Positions 16,885 to 24,902 of a DNA stretch of 64,000 nucleotides are shown piece after piece. The stretch lies in NCBI RefSeq assembly GCF_040187885.1, contig NZ_JBDPLH010000001.1:1364001-1428000 (forward strand), given 5' to 3'. Each line of letters opens with the position of its first letter. Position 1 is the stretch's first letter. The stretch comes from Roseateles_E cavernae. GTDB lineage: Bacteria; Pseudomonadota; Gammaproteobacteria; Burkholderiales; Burkholderiaceae_C. The notes below the pieces were generated by a model. It ran no database searches. It was given only the letters and a program-made list of their open reading frames with translations, and was not told the DNA's origin. Both the position numbers and the translations under genes were made by a program.

Positions 16885-17709
16885 TCAGGCGCCGGCTTCT
16901 TGCAGCAGGGCCAGGGTCTGGGCGATCACGGCCTCGGCCTGGTCCTTGTGCGGCGCATGGCCGCAATCCGGCAGCGCAAGCAGCCGGGTCGGCGCATGGA
17001 GGCGGCGTATCGCCTCGATCTGCGCCAGCGTCGCGTACTCGTCGTCCACACCTTGCAGCGCCAGCACCGGGCAGGCCAGCGTCCTCAGATCGGCCTCGAT
17101 ATTCCAGCCGCCCTCGAAGCCCGGCCGCAGCCAGGCATCGTTCCAGCCATAGAAGGCCGAGTCGGTATCGGCATGGTGGCGCCCCAGTGCGGCCTTCAGC
17201 GCGCTGGGCTGCTGCTCGTAGGCCGTCTTGGCGGCACGCAGGCCGGTGATCGTGATCGGCTCGACAAAGAGATGCGGCGCCAGCGCCGCCAGCGCGCGCG
17301 CGCGCGCCGGAAAATAGGCGGCAAACAGCAAGGCCAGCGAGGCGCCGTCGCTGTGGCCGAACAGGAACAGCGCTTCGCGCTGCAGCCCCAGCGCATCGAA
17401 ATAGGCCGGCAGCAGCCCACGCGCCTGGCGCTGCAGATAGTCCTGCGGCCAGGGCTCGGTGCGCGGCGTGCTGCGCCCGTAGCCGGGGCGCGAGAACAGC
17501 AGGCCGCGGCAGCCGGCCGCCTCGCACAGGCGCTGCGGAAAGTCCTTCCACTGCGACAGCGAGCCCAGGCCCTCGTGCAGGAACACGATCAGCGGGCGCG
17601 GCTCGGCGCCGGGTCCGGGGTTTGACTGGGTATGGAGCCACTGGGACTCGATCTGGATCTCGCGGCCCTCAAGGCGCAGCGGCTGCAGGAAGATGTCGGT
17701 GCGGTGCAT
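16885..17709 (-). CDS. Alpha/beta hydrolase
   Basis: 274 residues with alpha/beta-hydrolase landmarks: oxyanion segment VFLHEGLGSLSQW, SRPGYGRS, nucleophile elbow FGHSDGAS, acid in LALQGVDDEYAT and His in DCGHAPHKDQAE. Cytosolic, no signal peptide. The ATG at 17709 is preferred over an upstream frame extension that enters the divergent DUF748 gene. Substrate unknown. Confidence 0.88.
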   Translation of the reverse strand: MHRTDIFLQPLRLEGREIQIESQWLHTQSNPGPGAEPRPLIVFLHEGLGSLSQWKDFPQRLCEAAGCRGLLFSRPGYGRSTPRTEPWPQDYLQRQARGLLPAYFDALGLQREALFLFGHSDGASLALLFAAYFPARARALAALAPHLFVEPITITGLRAAKTAYEQQPSALKAALGRHHADTDSAFYGWNDAWLRPGFEGGWNIEADLRTLACPVLALQGVDDEYATLAQIEAIRRLHAPTRLLALPDCGHAPHKDQAEAVIAQTLALLQEAGA

Positions 17710-17770
17710 GGCCGCATTGTGGGCGCTACGATGGTGGCCCCTCTTTTCCGCTGTTGCCGCTGTTCCCGCC

Positions 17771-18856
17771 GTGACCTCCGCCCGCCGTCGTACCCTTGTT
17801 GCTCTTGCCATCGCGCTGGTCCTGCTGCTGGTTGCCGGCCCTTACCTGGCCGCGTGGCAGCTGCAAACGCGGATCGAGGCCGCGCTGGGGCCGCGCGCGA
17901 CGCTGGGGGACATCAGCATCAGCTGGAGCGGCAGCGTCGAGCTGCGCCAGCTGCGCATCCAGGCGGCGCCGGGCTGGCCGGCCGAGGATGAGTTGCGGGC
18001 CGAGCGCGTGCACATCCGGCCCGATCTGCGCAGCCTGCTGGGCGGACCCTGGCGCGTTGCCAGCGTGACGGTGGAGGGCGGCTATCTGTCCGCGCAGCGC
18101 GGCCGCGACGGCCGTTTGCGCCTGCTGCCGGCCCTGCTCGAGGAGCGCGCCGGCCGGGCTCAGGCGCCCAGTCAAGACCCGACCCCGACCCCGACCCCGG
18201 TGATCGAGATCGACGAGATCCGCATCGCCGACGGCGGCCTGGCTTTCTTCGACCACTCGGTGCGCCGGCCGGCGCTGCAGCTGCGCATCGAGCAGCTGGC
18301 GGCCAGGCTCGGTCCGCTGCGCTTGCCGGCGCTGGACCAGGCGCTGCAGATCGAGCTTGGCGGTGTCTTCAAGGGCCCGCAGCGTGACGGTCGCATCGAG
18401 ATCAGCGGCAGCTACACCCCGGCCAGCCACGATGCCGATCTGCGCGCGCGCTTCAGCGATGTGGACCTGCTGGCGCTGCAGCCCTATCTGCTGAAGGTCG
18501 CCGAGGCCGGCGTGCGGCGCGGCACGCTGGACCTGGACGTTCATGCGACGGTGGTCGGGGAGCGGCTGCGCGCGCCGGGCACGCTGACCTTGACGAATCT
18601 GGAGCTGGCCAGCGGCGGCGGCCCCTTGGCCACCTTTGCCGGCGTGCCGCGCCAGGCGGTGCTGGCCGCGATGACGCGCGACGGCCGTCTGCAGGTGCGC
18701 TTCACGCTCGAAGGCCGGCTCGACGACCCGGCCTTCTCGCTCAACGAGAACCTGGCCACCAAGCTGGCCTCGGGCCTGGCCGAGACGCTGGGCGTCAGCG
18801 TCTCCGGCGTGGTCAAGGGGCTGGGCGGCTTGGTGAAGGGGTTGTTCGGGCGCTGA
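17771..18856 (+). CDS. DUF748/AsmA-like membrane-anchored protein
   Basis: About 361 residues from GTG 17771: an N-terminal membrane anchor (RTLVALAIALVLLLVAGPYLA), then a long periplasmic beta-rich region typical of DUF748/AsmA-like proteins (LGDISISWSGSVELRQLRI, IEIDEIRIADGGLAFFDHSV, LTLTNLELASGGGPLATFAG) and a glycine-rich amphipathic end (VKGLGGLVKGLFGR). Such proteins are linked to outer-membrane lipid traffic. A run of repeated GACCCC hexamers near 18180 encodes PTPTPTP. The start is uncertain: ATG 17693 or 17708 are in frame but overlap the divergent hydrolase. Confidence 0.75.
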   Translation: MTSARRRTLVALAIALVLLLVAGPYLAAWQLQTRIEAALGPRATLGDISISWSGSVELRQLRIQAAPGWPAEDELRAERVHIRPDLRSLLGGPWRVASVTVEGGYLSAQRGRDGRLRLLPALLEERAGRAQAPSQDPTPTPTPVIEIDEIRIADGGLAFFDHSVRRPALQLRIEQLAARLGPLRLPALDQALQIELGGVFKGPQRDGRIEISGSYTPASHDADLRARFSDVDLLALQPYLLKVAEAGVRRGTLDLDVHATVVGERLRAPGTLTLTNLELASGGGPLATFAGVPRQAVLAAMTRDGRLQVRFTLEGRLDDPAFSLNENLATKLASGLAETLGVSVSGVVKGLGGLVKGLFGR

Positions 18857-18921
18857 GTCGCCGGCGTCTTTCGCCGCAGAATGGCGCTGCATTCGCATTG
18901 ATCACATGCAGGGAGTATGCC

Positions 18922-19236
18922 GTGGCAAATGTCTATATGCCCTTGCAGCTGGCGCCGAGCTCGCTGACCCAGCCCATTCTGTCGAACTGGTCTTTCAATC
19001 TGTTCAGCGTCAACCTTGGCTCCACCTCCAACGCCAAGGTCGAGCAGCAGGTCATTGAGCAGGTCGGCAGCTATGGCAAGCAGATCGGTCACCTGACCGA
19101 GGCGCTTGAAGTCGTCATCAAGCAGCTGCACCTGCTGGACAGCAAGGCGCTGTCGCAGGACGAACGAGACGCCTTGCTGGTGTTTCTCGGGGACGTGGCG
19201 GCTGTCCGCAAGATCAAGGCCGACGCCAAGACCTAG
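18922..19236 (+). CDS. Hypothetical 104-residue protein
   Basis: Not recognised. GTG 18922 has GGGAG six bases upstream (18911-18915). The N-terminal third is hydrophobic and Asn/Ser-rich (PLQLAPSSLTQPILSNWSFN), the rest is helical and charged (EQQVIEQVGSYGKQIGHLTE, ALEVVIKQLHLLD), ending AAVRKIKADAKT. No signal peptide, Cys or metal motif. The next gene is 28 bases downstream on the same strand. Codon use is like its neighbours, so it is probably a real but narrowly distributed gene. Confidence 0.65.
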   Translation: MANVYMPLQLAPSSLTQPILSNWSFNLFSVNLGSTSNAKVEQQVIEQVGSYGKQIGHLTEALEVVIKQLHLLDSKALSQDERDALLVFLGDVAAVRKIKADAKT

Positions 19237-19264
19237 GTTCCCATCGTCTCAACGGAGTTCCAGC

Positions 19265-19771
19265 GTGACCAAGCCCATCATGAATCTCGACGAACTGGTG
19301 TTCAACGATGTCGAGGAGAACGGCTACTACAGCTCCAGGCGCGCCCAGATCAGCGACCATATCGGCGCCCGCAAGCTGGGCTACAACCTGACGGTGCTGC
19401 CGCCCGGCAAGGCGCAGTGCCCCTTCCACAACCATCATGGCGAGGAAGAGATGTTCCTCTTCCTCGAAGGCGAGGGCGAGCTGCGCTTTGGCGCGCAGCG
19501 TTATCCGATCCGAGCGCACGATGTGATCGCCTGTCCGACCGGCGGGCCCGAGGTGGCGCATCAGATCATCAACACCGGCACGGTGACCATGCGCTATCTG
19601 GCGCTGTCGACTGTGGTCGATATCGAGACTTGCGAGTACCCGGATTCCAACAAGATCATGATCGGCTCCGGCCGGCGTGGCGAGCCGGGGCTGTGGAAGA
19701 TGTTTCGCGCGGAAAACACGGTCGAGTACTACGACCGCGAGAGCACCGAGCCGCCCGAGCGCGCCGGCTGA
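19265..19771 (+). CDS. Cupin domain protein
   Basis: 168 residues forming a single cupin barrel. Metal-type motif 1 is PFHNHHGEEEMFLFLEGEGE and motif 2 is PTGGPEVAHQIINTG. Binds a metal through the two or three His and the Glu; reaction unknown. GTG 19265 follows GGAG with good spacing; ATG 19280 is an alternative with the same protein minus five residues. The C-terminal GEPGLWKMFRAENTVEYYDRE resembles cupins annotated as sugar or transcription-associated proteins, without clear function. Confidence 0.8.
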   Translation: MTKPIMNLDELVFNDVEENGYYSSRRAQISDHIGARKLGYNLTVLPPGKAQCPFHNHHGEEEMFLFLEGEGELRFGAQRYPIRAHDVIACPTGGPEVAHQIINTGTVTMRYLALSTVVDIETCEYPDSNKIMIGSGRRGEPGLWKMFRAENTVEYYDRESTEPPERAG

Positions 19772-19843
19772 TGCTCTGCGCCCGGGCGCCCGATCCCGGC
19801 GCCCTGGCGCTGCGATACTCCCCCGATTACCAGGAGTTTCAGC

Positions 19844-20629
19844 GTGGAGACTTTGCATATCGAGGTGGATGGGCGCGGCGTCGCCCAGCTGACGATGACG
19901 CGGCCGGAGGTGTTCAACGCCTTCAACGAGGCCATGATCAGCGAGATCGGCCAGGGCTTTGACCGCTTGATCGCCGATCCGCGGGTGCGTGTGATCGTGC
20001 TGGCCGGGGCCGGCAAGGCCTTCAGCGCCGGCGCCGACATCCAGTGGATGAAGCGGGCCTCCGAGGCCACGCGGGAGTGGAATCTGGAGGACGCGCGCGG
20101 CTTTGCCGGCATGCTGCACAAGATCGCGTCCTGCCCCAAGCCGACGATTGCCCGCGTGCAGGGCCTGGCGCTGGGCGGCGGGGTCGGGCTGGCGGTGGCC
20201 TGCGATATCGCGGTGGCCAGCGCGGAGGCCAAGTTCGCGGTCAGCGAGGCGCGCTTCGGCATCCTGCCGGCGGTGATCGGGCCTTATGTGATCAACGCGG
20301 TCGGGCCGCGCCAGGCCAAGCGCCTGGCGCTGACCGCCAGCCGCATCGGCGCCGAGCAGGCGCTGGCGATGGGCATGGTGCACGAGGTCGTGGCGCTGGA
20401 CGAGCTGGACGGGGCGATCAAGCGCTGGGTCGACGAGCTGCTGGCCAATGGCCCGGCGGCCCAGGGCGAGATCAAGGCCTTGTTCGCCGAGCTGGAGGTT
20501 GGGCCGGTGACGCCGGCGGTTCGCGAGCTGACCGCGCAGACGATTTCCCGGGTGCGCATGACGGACGAGGCGCGCGAGGGCTTTGCTGCTTTCCTGGCCA
20601 AGCGGCCGGCCGCCTGGATTCCCCAATAA
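19844..20629 (+). CDS. Enoyl-CoA hydratase/isomerase family protein
   Basis: 261-residue crotonase. CoA and oxyanion segments AFSAGADIQWMKRA and LGGGVGLAVACDIAVAS are present. The FAVSEARFGILPAVIGPYVI stretch resembles methylglutaconyl-CoA hydratases (LiuC/GnyH type), so a role in leucine or other acyl-CoA breakdown is possible, but general enoyl-CoA hydration is equally likely. GTG start with AGGAG upstream. Followed after 11 bases by a 3-hydroxyacyl-CoA dehydrogenase, so the pair performs successive beta-oxidation steps. Confidence 0.88.
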   Translation: METLHIEVDGRGVAQLTMTRPEVFNAFNEAMISEIGQGFDRLIADPRVRVIVLAGAGKAFSAGADIQWMKRASEATREWNLEDARGFAGMLHKIASCPKPTIARVQGLALGGGVGLAVACDIAVASAEAKFAVSEARFGILPAVIGPYVINAVGPRQAKRLALTASRIGAEQALAMGMVHEVVALDELDGAIKRWVDELLANGPAAQGEIKALFAELEVGPVTPAVRELTAQTISRVRMTDEAREGFAAFLAKRPAAWIPQ

Positions 20630-20640
20630 GGATTGTTGAG

Positions 20641-22176
20641 ATGAGCGAGACGAATCAGATCTGGACCGTGGCCGGCAGCGAGCCGGCGCCGATCGGTGTG
20701 GTGGGCGCCGGCATCATGGGGGCAGGCATCGCCCAGGTGGCGGCCCAGGCCGGCCACGCGGTGAAACTGCTGGATGTGCGCGAGGGGGCGGCGGCGGCGG
20801 CGATCGCGGGCATCGCGAAGGCGCTGGACGGTCTGGTGCTCAAGGGCCGCATGGAGGCCGGCACGCGCGAAGCGGTGCTGGCGCGGCTCAGCCCGGCCAC
20901 GGCCACCGCCGAGCTGGCTGATGCGGCGCTGGTGATCGAGGTCATCGTCGAGAAGCTGGAGCCCAAGCAGGCCCTGCTGCGCGAGCTCGATGCGCTGCTG
21001 GCGCCGGGCGCCATCATCGCGACCAATACCTCGTCGATCAGCGTCACCGCGCTGGCCAACGGCATGAAGAACCCGGCCCGTCTGGTGGGCATGCATTTCT
21101 TCAACCCGGTGCCGCTGATGAAGCTGGTCGAGGTGGTCTGGGGCGCCGAGACCGAGGCCGGCGTGGCGCAGGCGATCTACGAGCTGGCCAAGCGCTGGGG
21201 CAAGACGCCGGTGCATGCGAAGTCCACGCCCGGCTTCATCGTCAACCGCATCGCCCGGCCCTATTACGCCGAGACGCTGGCCCTGCTGCTGGAGCAGGCT
21301 GGCACGCCGGCCGAGCTGGACCGCGCGCTGCGCGGCGCGGGTTTCCGCATGGGGCCTTGCGAGCTGATGGACTTGATCGGCCACGACACCAACTATCTGG
21401 TGACCCAGTCGGTCTTTGATGCCAACTTCGGCGACAAGCGCTATATGCCCTCGCTGGTGCAGAAGGCCCTGGTCGACGGCGGCCGGCTGGGCCGCAAGGT
21501 CGGCAAGGGCTTTTACGAGGGCTTGCCGGCCCCGGCAACGCCGCTCGATGCGGCCGGTGAGAGCGTGGCGCTGCCGCCGATCAGCGTCGTCGGCCGTGGC
21601 GCGCTGGTTGAGCGCCTGGCCGACTGGCTGGCGCACAAGGGCCTGAGCTTCAGCCGCGGCGAGTCGGCCGACTGGGCCGGCCTGCAGCTCGGCGAGCTGC
21701 AGCTGCATCTGACCATGGGCCATAGCGCGGCCGAGCTGGCGCATCAGCGCAAGCATCCGGAGCTGGGTGTGATGGACTGGCCGGTGGCACCGGACCGCGC
21801 CGACGCCCTGGCGCTGGCCTTTGCGCCACAGGCCAGCGAGGCAGGGCGGGCCCAGGTGGCGGCGCTGTGGCGCAGCCTGGGCTGGCAGCCCCTGGTGCTG
21901 CGCGATGTGCCGGGTCTTGCCGTGGCGCGCACCGTGGCCATGCTGGTCAACGAGGGGGCCGATGCGGTGTGGCAGGGCGTTTGCGACGAGCAGGGCGCCG
22001 ACCTGGCGATGAAGCTGGGCGTCAATTACCCGGCCGGGCCTTTCGAGTGGCTGGCCCTGCTGGGCGCGCCCATGGTGGCGACCCTGCTGGACGGGCTGTT
22101 CATCGCCTATCGCAGCGAGCGTTACCGGGTCAGCCCCTTGCTGCAGCAGCAACGCTGGAACGCTGCGTCTTACTGA
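20641..22176 (+). CDS. paaH: 3-hydroxyacyl-CoA dehydrogenase (PaaH type)
   Basis: 511 residues. NAD-binding domain with IGVVGAGIMGAGIAQVAA (about 18-35), catalytic region NTSSISVTALANGMKNPARL and HFFNPVPLMKLVEVV (His about 156), first C-terminal domain with TPGFIVNRIARPYYAE, then the second C-terminal domain typical of PaaH/PaaC (LVNEGADAVWQGV, GVNYPAGPFEWLALLG). Oxidises 3-hydroxyacyl-CoA, in the phenylacetate route 3-hydroxyadipyl-CoA, but no other paa gene is nearby. ATG 20641 follows AAGGA. Confidence 0.88.
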   Translation: MSETNQIWTVAGSEPAPIGVVGAGIMGAGIAQVAAQAGHAVKLLDVREGAAAAAIAGIAKALDGLVLKGRMEAGTREAVLARLSPATATAELADAALVIEVIVEKLEPKQALLRELDALLAPGAIIATNTSSISVTALANGMKNPARLVGMHFFNPVPLMKLVEVVWGAETEAGVAQAIYELAKRWGKTPVHAKSTPGFIVNRIARPYYAETLALLLEQAGTPAELDRALRGAGFRMGPCELMDLIGHDTNYLVTQSVFDANFGDKRYMPSLVQKALVDGGRLGRKVGKGFYEGLPAPATPLDAAGESVALPPISVVGRGALVERLADWLAHKGLSFSRGESADWAGLQLGELQLHLTMGHSAAELAHQRKHPELGVMDWPVAPDRADALALAFAPQASEAGRAQVAALWRSLGWQPLVLRDVPGLAVARTVAMLVNEGADAVWQGVCDEQGADLAMKLGVNYPAGPFEWLALLGAPMVATLLDGLFIAYRSERYRVSPLLQQQRWNAASY

Positions 22177-23030
22177 GGTCGGTGGCCGAACAGCTCGGCC
22201 AGCGCCTCGCGGTAAAGCCCCTGGCCCACCGCATTGGTGTTGTGGTGCGAGCCGCCCTCGACCAGCACAAAGCGCTTGGGCTCGGGCGCGCGCTCAAACA
22301 GTGCCCGGCCGAGTTCGGGCTTGATGACCCGGTCGGCGCTGCCATGCACGATCAGCACCGGCACCTTCAGGCCGCCGATGCGCTCGCCGGCTTCGAAGCG
22401 CTGGGTGATCAACGGGCCCACCGGCAACCAACCCCATTTGTAGCTGCTGGCCACCTCGGGGATGGAGGTGAAGCTGCCCTCGACGATCAGGCCGGCCGCT
22501 GCAGTCTGCACCTCGCTGGCCAGGTTCACCGCGATGGCGCCACCCAGCGAATGGCCGAAGATATAGCGCGGCGAGCGTGGATGCTGCGTCGCCAGCCAGT
22601 CCCAGGCGGCCCGCGCGTCCTCGTAGGCCATGGCCTCGGAGGGCAGCACCTTGCTGCTCTGGCCGAAGCCGCGGTAGTCGATGCCCAGCACCGAGAAACC
22701 CAGCTCCTGCATGCGGCGCATGCGGTTGGCGCTGCCGCGCACATCCCAGCGCGCGCCATGCAGATAGAGCAGCACCGGCGCATCGGCACGCTCGGCCGGT
22801 ATCCACAGGCCGTGCAGCTTGACCGGCGCACCGCTGAGCTTGGAGTCGAACGCGATCCACACCTCATCCATGCCCTGGGCCGCCGCCAGCCCGCCGGACC
22901 AGGTCCGGTCGCTGGGCTGAAAGATCCATTCCCGCTGCTTCTCGTCCAGCGTGGCACAACCGCCCAGCAGGGCCAGCGCAGCGAGCGCGCCAAGCAACAG
23001 GCGGCGCCAGGAGGGGATGGGCAAGGTCAT
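22170..23030 (-). CDS. Alpha/beta hydrolase lipoprotein
   Basis: 286 residues. The lipoprotein signal LLLGALAALALLGGC places a diacylated Cys at about 25. The hydrolase fold follows: LLYLHGARWDVRG, nucleophile elbow FGHSLGGAIA, acid in VLIVHGSADRV and His in VEGGSHHNTNAVG. Similar to serine aminopeptidase-like/BEM46-type hydrolases; substrate unknown. The start at ATG 23030 opens the signal sequence. It overlaps the convergent dehydrogenase by 7 bases. Confidence 0.87.
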   Translation of the reverse strand: MTLPIPSWRRLLLGALAALALLGGCATLDEKQREWIFQPSDRTWSGGLAAAQGMDEVWIAFDSKLSGAPVKLHGLWIPAERADAPVLLYLHGARWDVRGSANRMRRMQELGFSVLGIDYRGFGQSSKVLPSEAMAYEDARAAWDWLATQHPRSPRYIFGHSLGGAIAVNLASEVQTAAAGLIVEGSFTSIPEVASSYKWGWLPVGPLITQRFEAGERIGGLKVPVLIVHGSADRVIKPELGRALFERAPEPKRFVLVEGGSHHNTNAVGQGLYREALAELFGHRPQ

Positions 23031-23121
23031 TGCGGCAACGGCAGGGTGGACGGCAAGGCTGCAGGATAGGGTAAGCGCGATATCCCCTGCCGGCCCCGGC
23101 TCTCTTGGGGTGCCCGGCCGC

Positions 23122-24765
23122 TCAACTCGCCGGCCCCACTGCCCCCTGCGCCGCGAAGCTGTGCGCGCTGGCCAGCGGCCAGTAGATCTTGAACACATTG
23201 CCGGGCAGGTCGCCGGCCAGCAGGCTGCCGGGCTTGATGAAGGGCAGCAGATTGGCCAGCAGCCGGACTTCGTGCTTGTTGATGCGGTGGACGATGTGGG
23301 CGGCGCAGATCTCGCTGGGGTGGTGCAGGCCGGCGGCCTGTACCAGCTCGCGCAGGGCTTCCAGGGTCAGCTGGTGGAAGCGGAACACGCGCTCGGCCTT
23401 GTCGGGCACGATCAGGGCCTGCTGGCGCTGCGGGTCCTGGGTCGTGACGCCGGTGGGGCAGTGGCCGGTGTGGCAGGTCTGGGCCTGGATGCAGCCCAAG
23501 GAGAACATGAAGCCGCGCGCCGAATTGCACCAGTCGGCGCCCAGCGCCATCATGCGCGCGATGTCGAAGGCGCTGATGACCTTGCCGGCACAGCCTATCC
23601 TGATCTTGTCGCGCAGATTCAGCCCCACCAGCGTGTTGTGCACCAGCAGCAGGCCCTCCTGCAGCGGTGCGCCGACATGGTCGGTGAACTCCAGCGGCGC
23701 GGCGCCGGTGCCGCCCTCGGCACCATCGACGACGATGAAGTCCGGCACGATGCCGCTCTCCAGCATGGCCTTGGCGATCGCGAACCACTCCCAGGGATGG
23801 CCGATGCAGAGCTTGAAGCCGGTCGGCTTGCCGCCGCTGAGCTGGCGCAGCCGCTCGATGAAATGCAGCATCTCCAGCGGCGTGCCGAAGGCGCTGTGCG
23901 AGGCCGGCGAGATGCAGTCCTCGCCGATATTGACGCCACGCGCGGCAGCGATTTCGGCGGTCACCTTGGGGCCGGGCAGCACGCCGCCATGGCCGGGCTT
24001 GGCGCCCTGGCTGAGCTTGAGCTCGATCAGCTTGACCTGCGGGTCGCGGGCATTGGCCTCGAAGCGCTCGGCGTTGAAGCTGCCGTCCTCGTTGCGGCAA
24101 CCGAAGTAGCCGGAGCCTATCTCCCAGATCAGGTCGCCGCCGTGCTGGCGGTGGTGCACGCTGATCGAGCCCTCGCCGGTGTCGTGGGCAAAGCGGCCGC
24201 GCTGGGCGCCGGCGTTCAAGGCCAGGATGGCGTTGGCACTGAGCGCGCCGAAGCTCATCGCCGAGATATTGAAGACGCTGGCCTCGTAGGGCTGGGCGCG
24301 GTCGGCGCCGATCAGCACGCGGAAGTCGTGGCTGGGCAGCTGGGTGGGCTGCAGCGAATGGTTGATCCATTCATAGCCCAGCGCGCCGACCTCCAGCTGG
24401 GTGCCGAAGGGGCGCTTGTCGGGCTCGCCCTTGGCGCGCTGATAGACCAGCGAGCGCTGCTGGCGCGAGAACGGCGCGGCCTCGTTGTCGGCCTCCAGAA
24501 AGTACTGGCGGATCTCGGGGCGGATGAACTCCAGCATGAAGCGCAGATGGCCGATCACCGGATAGTTGCGCAGCAGCAAGCGCTTGGTCTGACGCACATC
24601 GGCCAGCCCCACCAGGCTCAGCGAACCGAAGATCACGACGGCCAGTCCGTCGACGCCGTCCAGCACCCAGGCGATCGCGCTGATCAGCGTGGCGATGATG
24701 CACAGCAGCCAGGCGCTGTAGCGGATCGGGAAATGGTGATCGAGTCGGAGCAGCCAAGCGGGCAT
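23122..24765 (-). CDS. FMN-binding glutamate synthase family protein
   Basis: 547 residues. Two N-terminal membrane helices (about 10-50: YSAWLLCIIATLISAIAWVL, LAVVIFGSLSLVGL) precede a glutamate-synthase-like FMN barrel (about 100-520): NISAMSFGALSANAILALN, GAKPGHGGVLPGPKVT, VVDGAEGGTGAAPLEF and the iron-sulfur cysteine region CIQAQTCHTGHCPTGVTTQ. It is the stand-alone GltB-domain type without the amidotransferase part; its reaction is uncertain. ATG 24765 is chosen because it opens the first helix. Confidence 0.87.
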   Translation of the reverse strand: MPAWLLRLDHHFPIRYSAWLLCIIATLISAIAWVLDGVDGLAVVIFGSLSLVGLADVRQTKRLLLRNYPVIGHLRFMLEFIRPEIRQYFLEADNEAAPFSRQQRSLVYQRAKGEPDKRPFGTQLEVGALGYEWINHSLQPTQLPSHDFRVLIGADRAQPYEASVFNISAMSFGALSANAILALNAGAQRGRFAHDTGEGSISVHHRQHGGDLIWEIGSGYFGCRNEDGSFNAERFEANARDPQVKLIELKLSQGAKPGHGGVLPGPKVTAEIAAARGVNIGEDCISPASHSAFGTPLEMLHFIERLRQLSGGKPTGFKLCIGHPWEWFAIAKAMLESGIVPDFIVVDGAEGGTGAAPLEFTDHVGAPLQEGLLLVHNTLVGLNLRDKIRIGCAGKVISAFDIARMMALGADWCNSARGFMFSLGCIQAQTCHTGHCPTGVTTQDPQRQQALIVPDKAERVFRFHQLTLEALRELVQAAGLHHPSEICAAHIVHRINKHEVRLLANLLPFIKPGSLLAGDLPGNVFKIYWPLASAHSFAAQGAVGPAS

Positions 24766-24902
24766 GGGGGAAGCCTTTGCAGTCGCCAAGGCTGGCATGC
24801 TAAGCGCTGTTGTGCCGGCTGATCGCGCGAGCAGGGCGGCTTTGACCACCCTGCCTACAATCAATTCGACCGGGCCATGCCCGCAACCAGGGATCCCAAC
24901 AC

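Noticed and set aside
14441..17641. 1066-residue minus-strand open frame
   Set aside because: It crosses well-supported genes on both strands and has Arg/Gln/Ala-rich composition; only its last 101 codons (ABM protein) are real.
18178..18200. CRISPR-like or microsatellite repeat
   Set aside because: Only three copies of GACCCC in frame, encoding a PT linker inside the DUF748 gene.
22951..24822. 623-residue plus-strand open frame
   Set aside because: Antisense to the FMN-dependent glutamate-synthase-like gene with its intact motifs.
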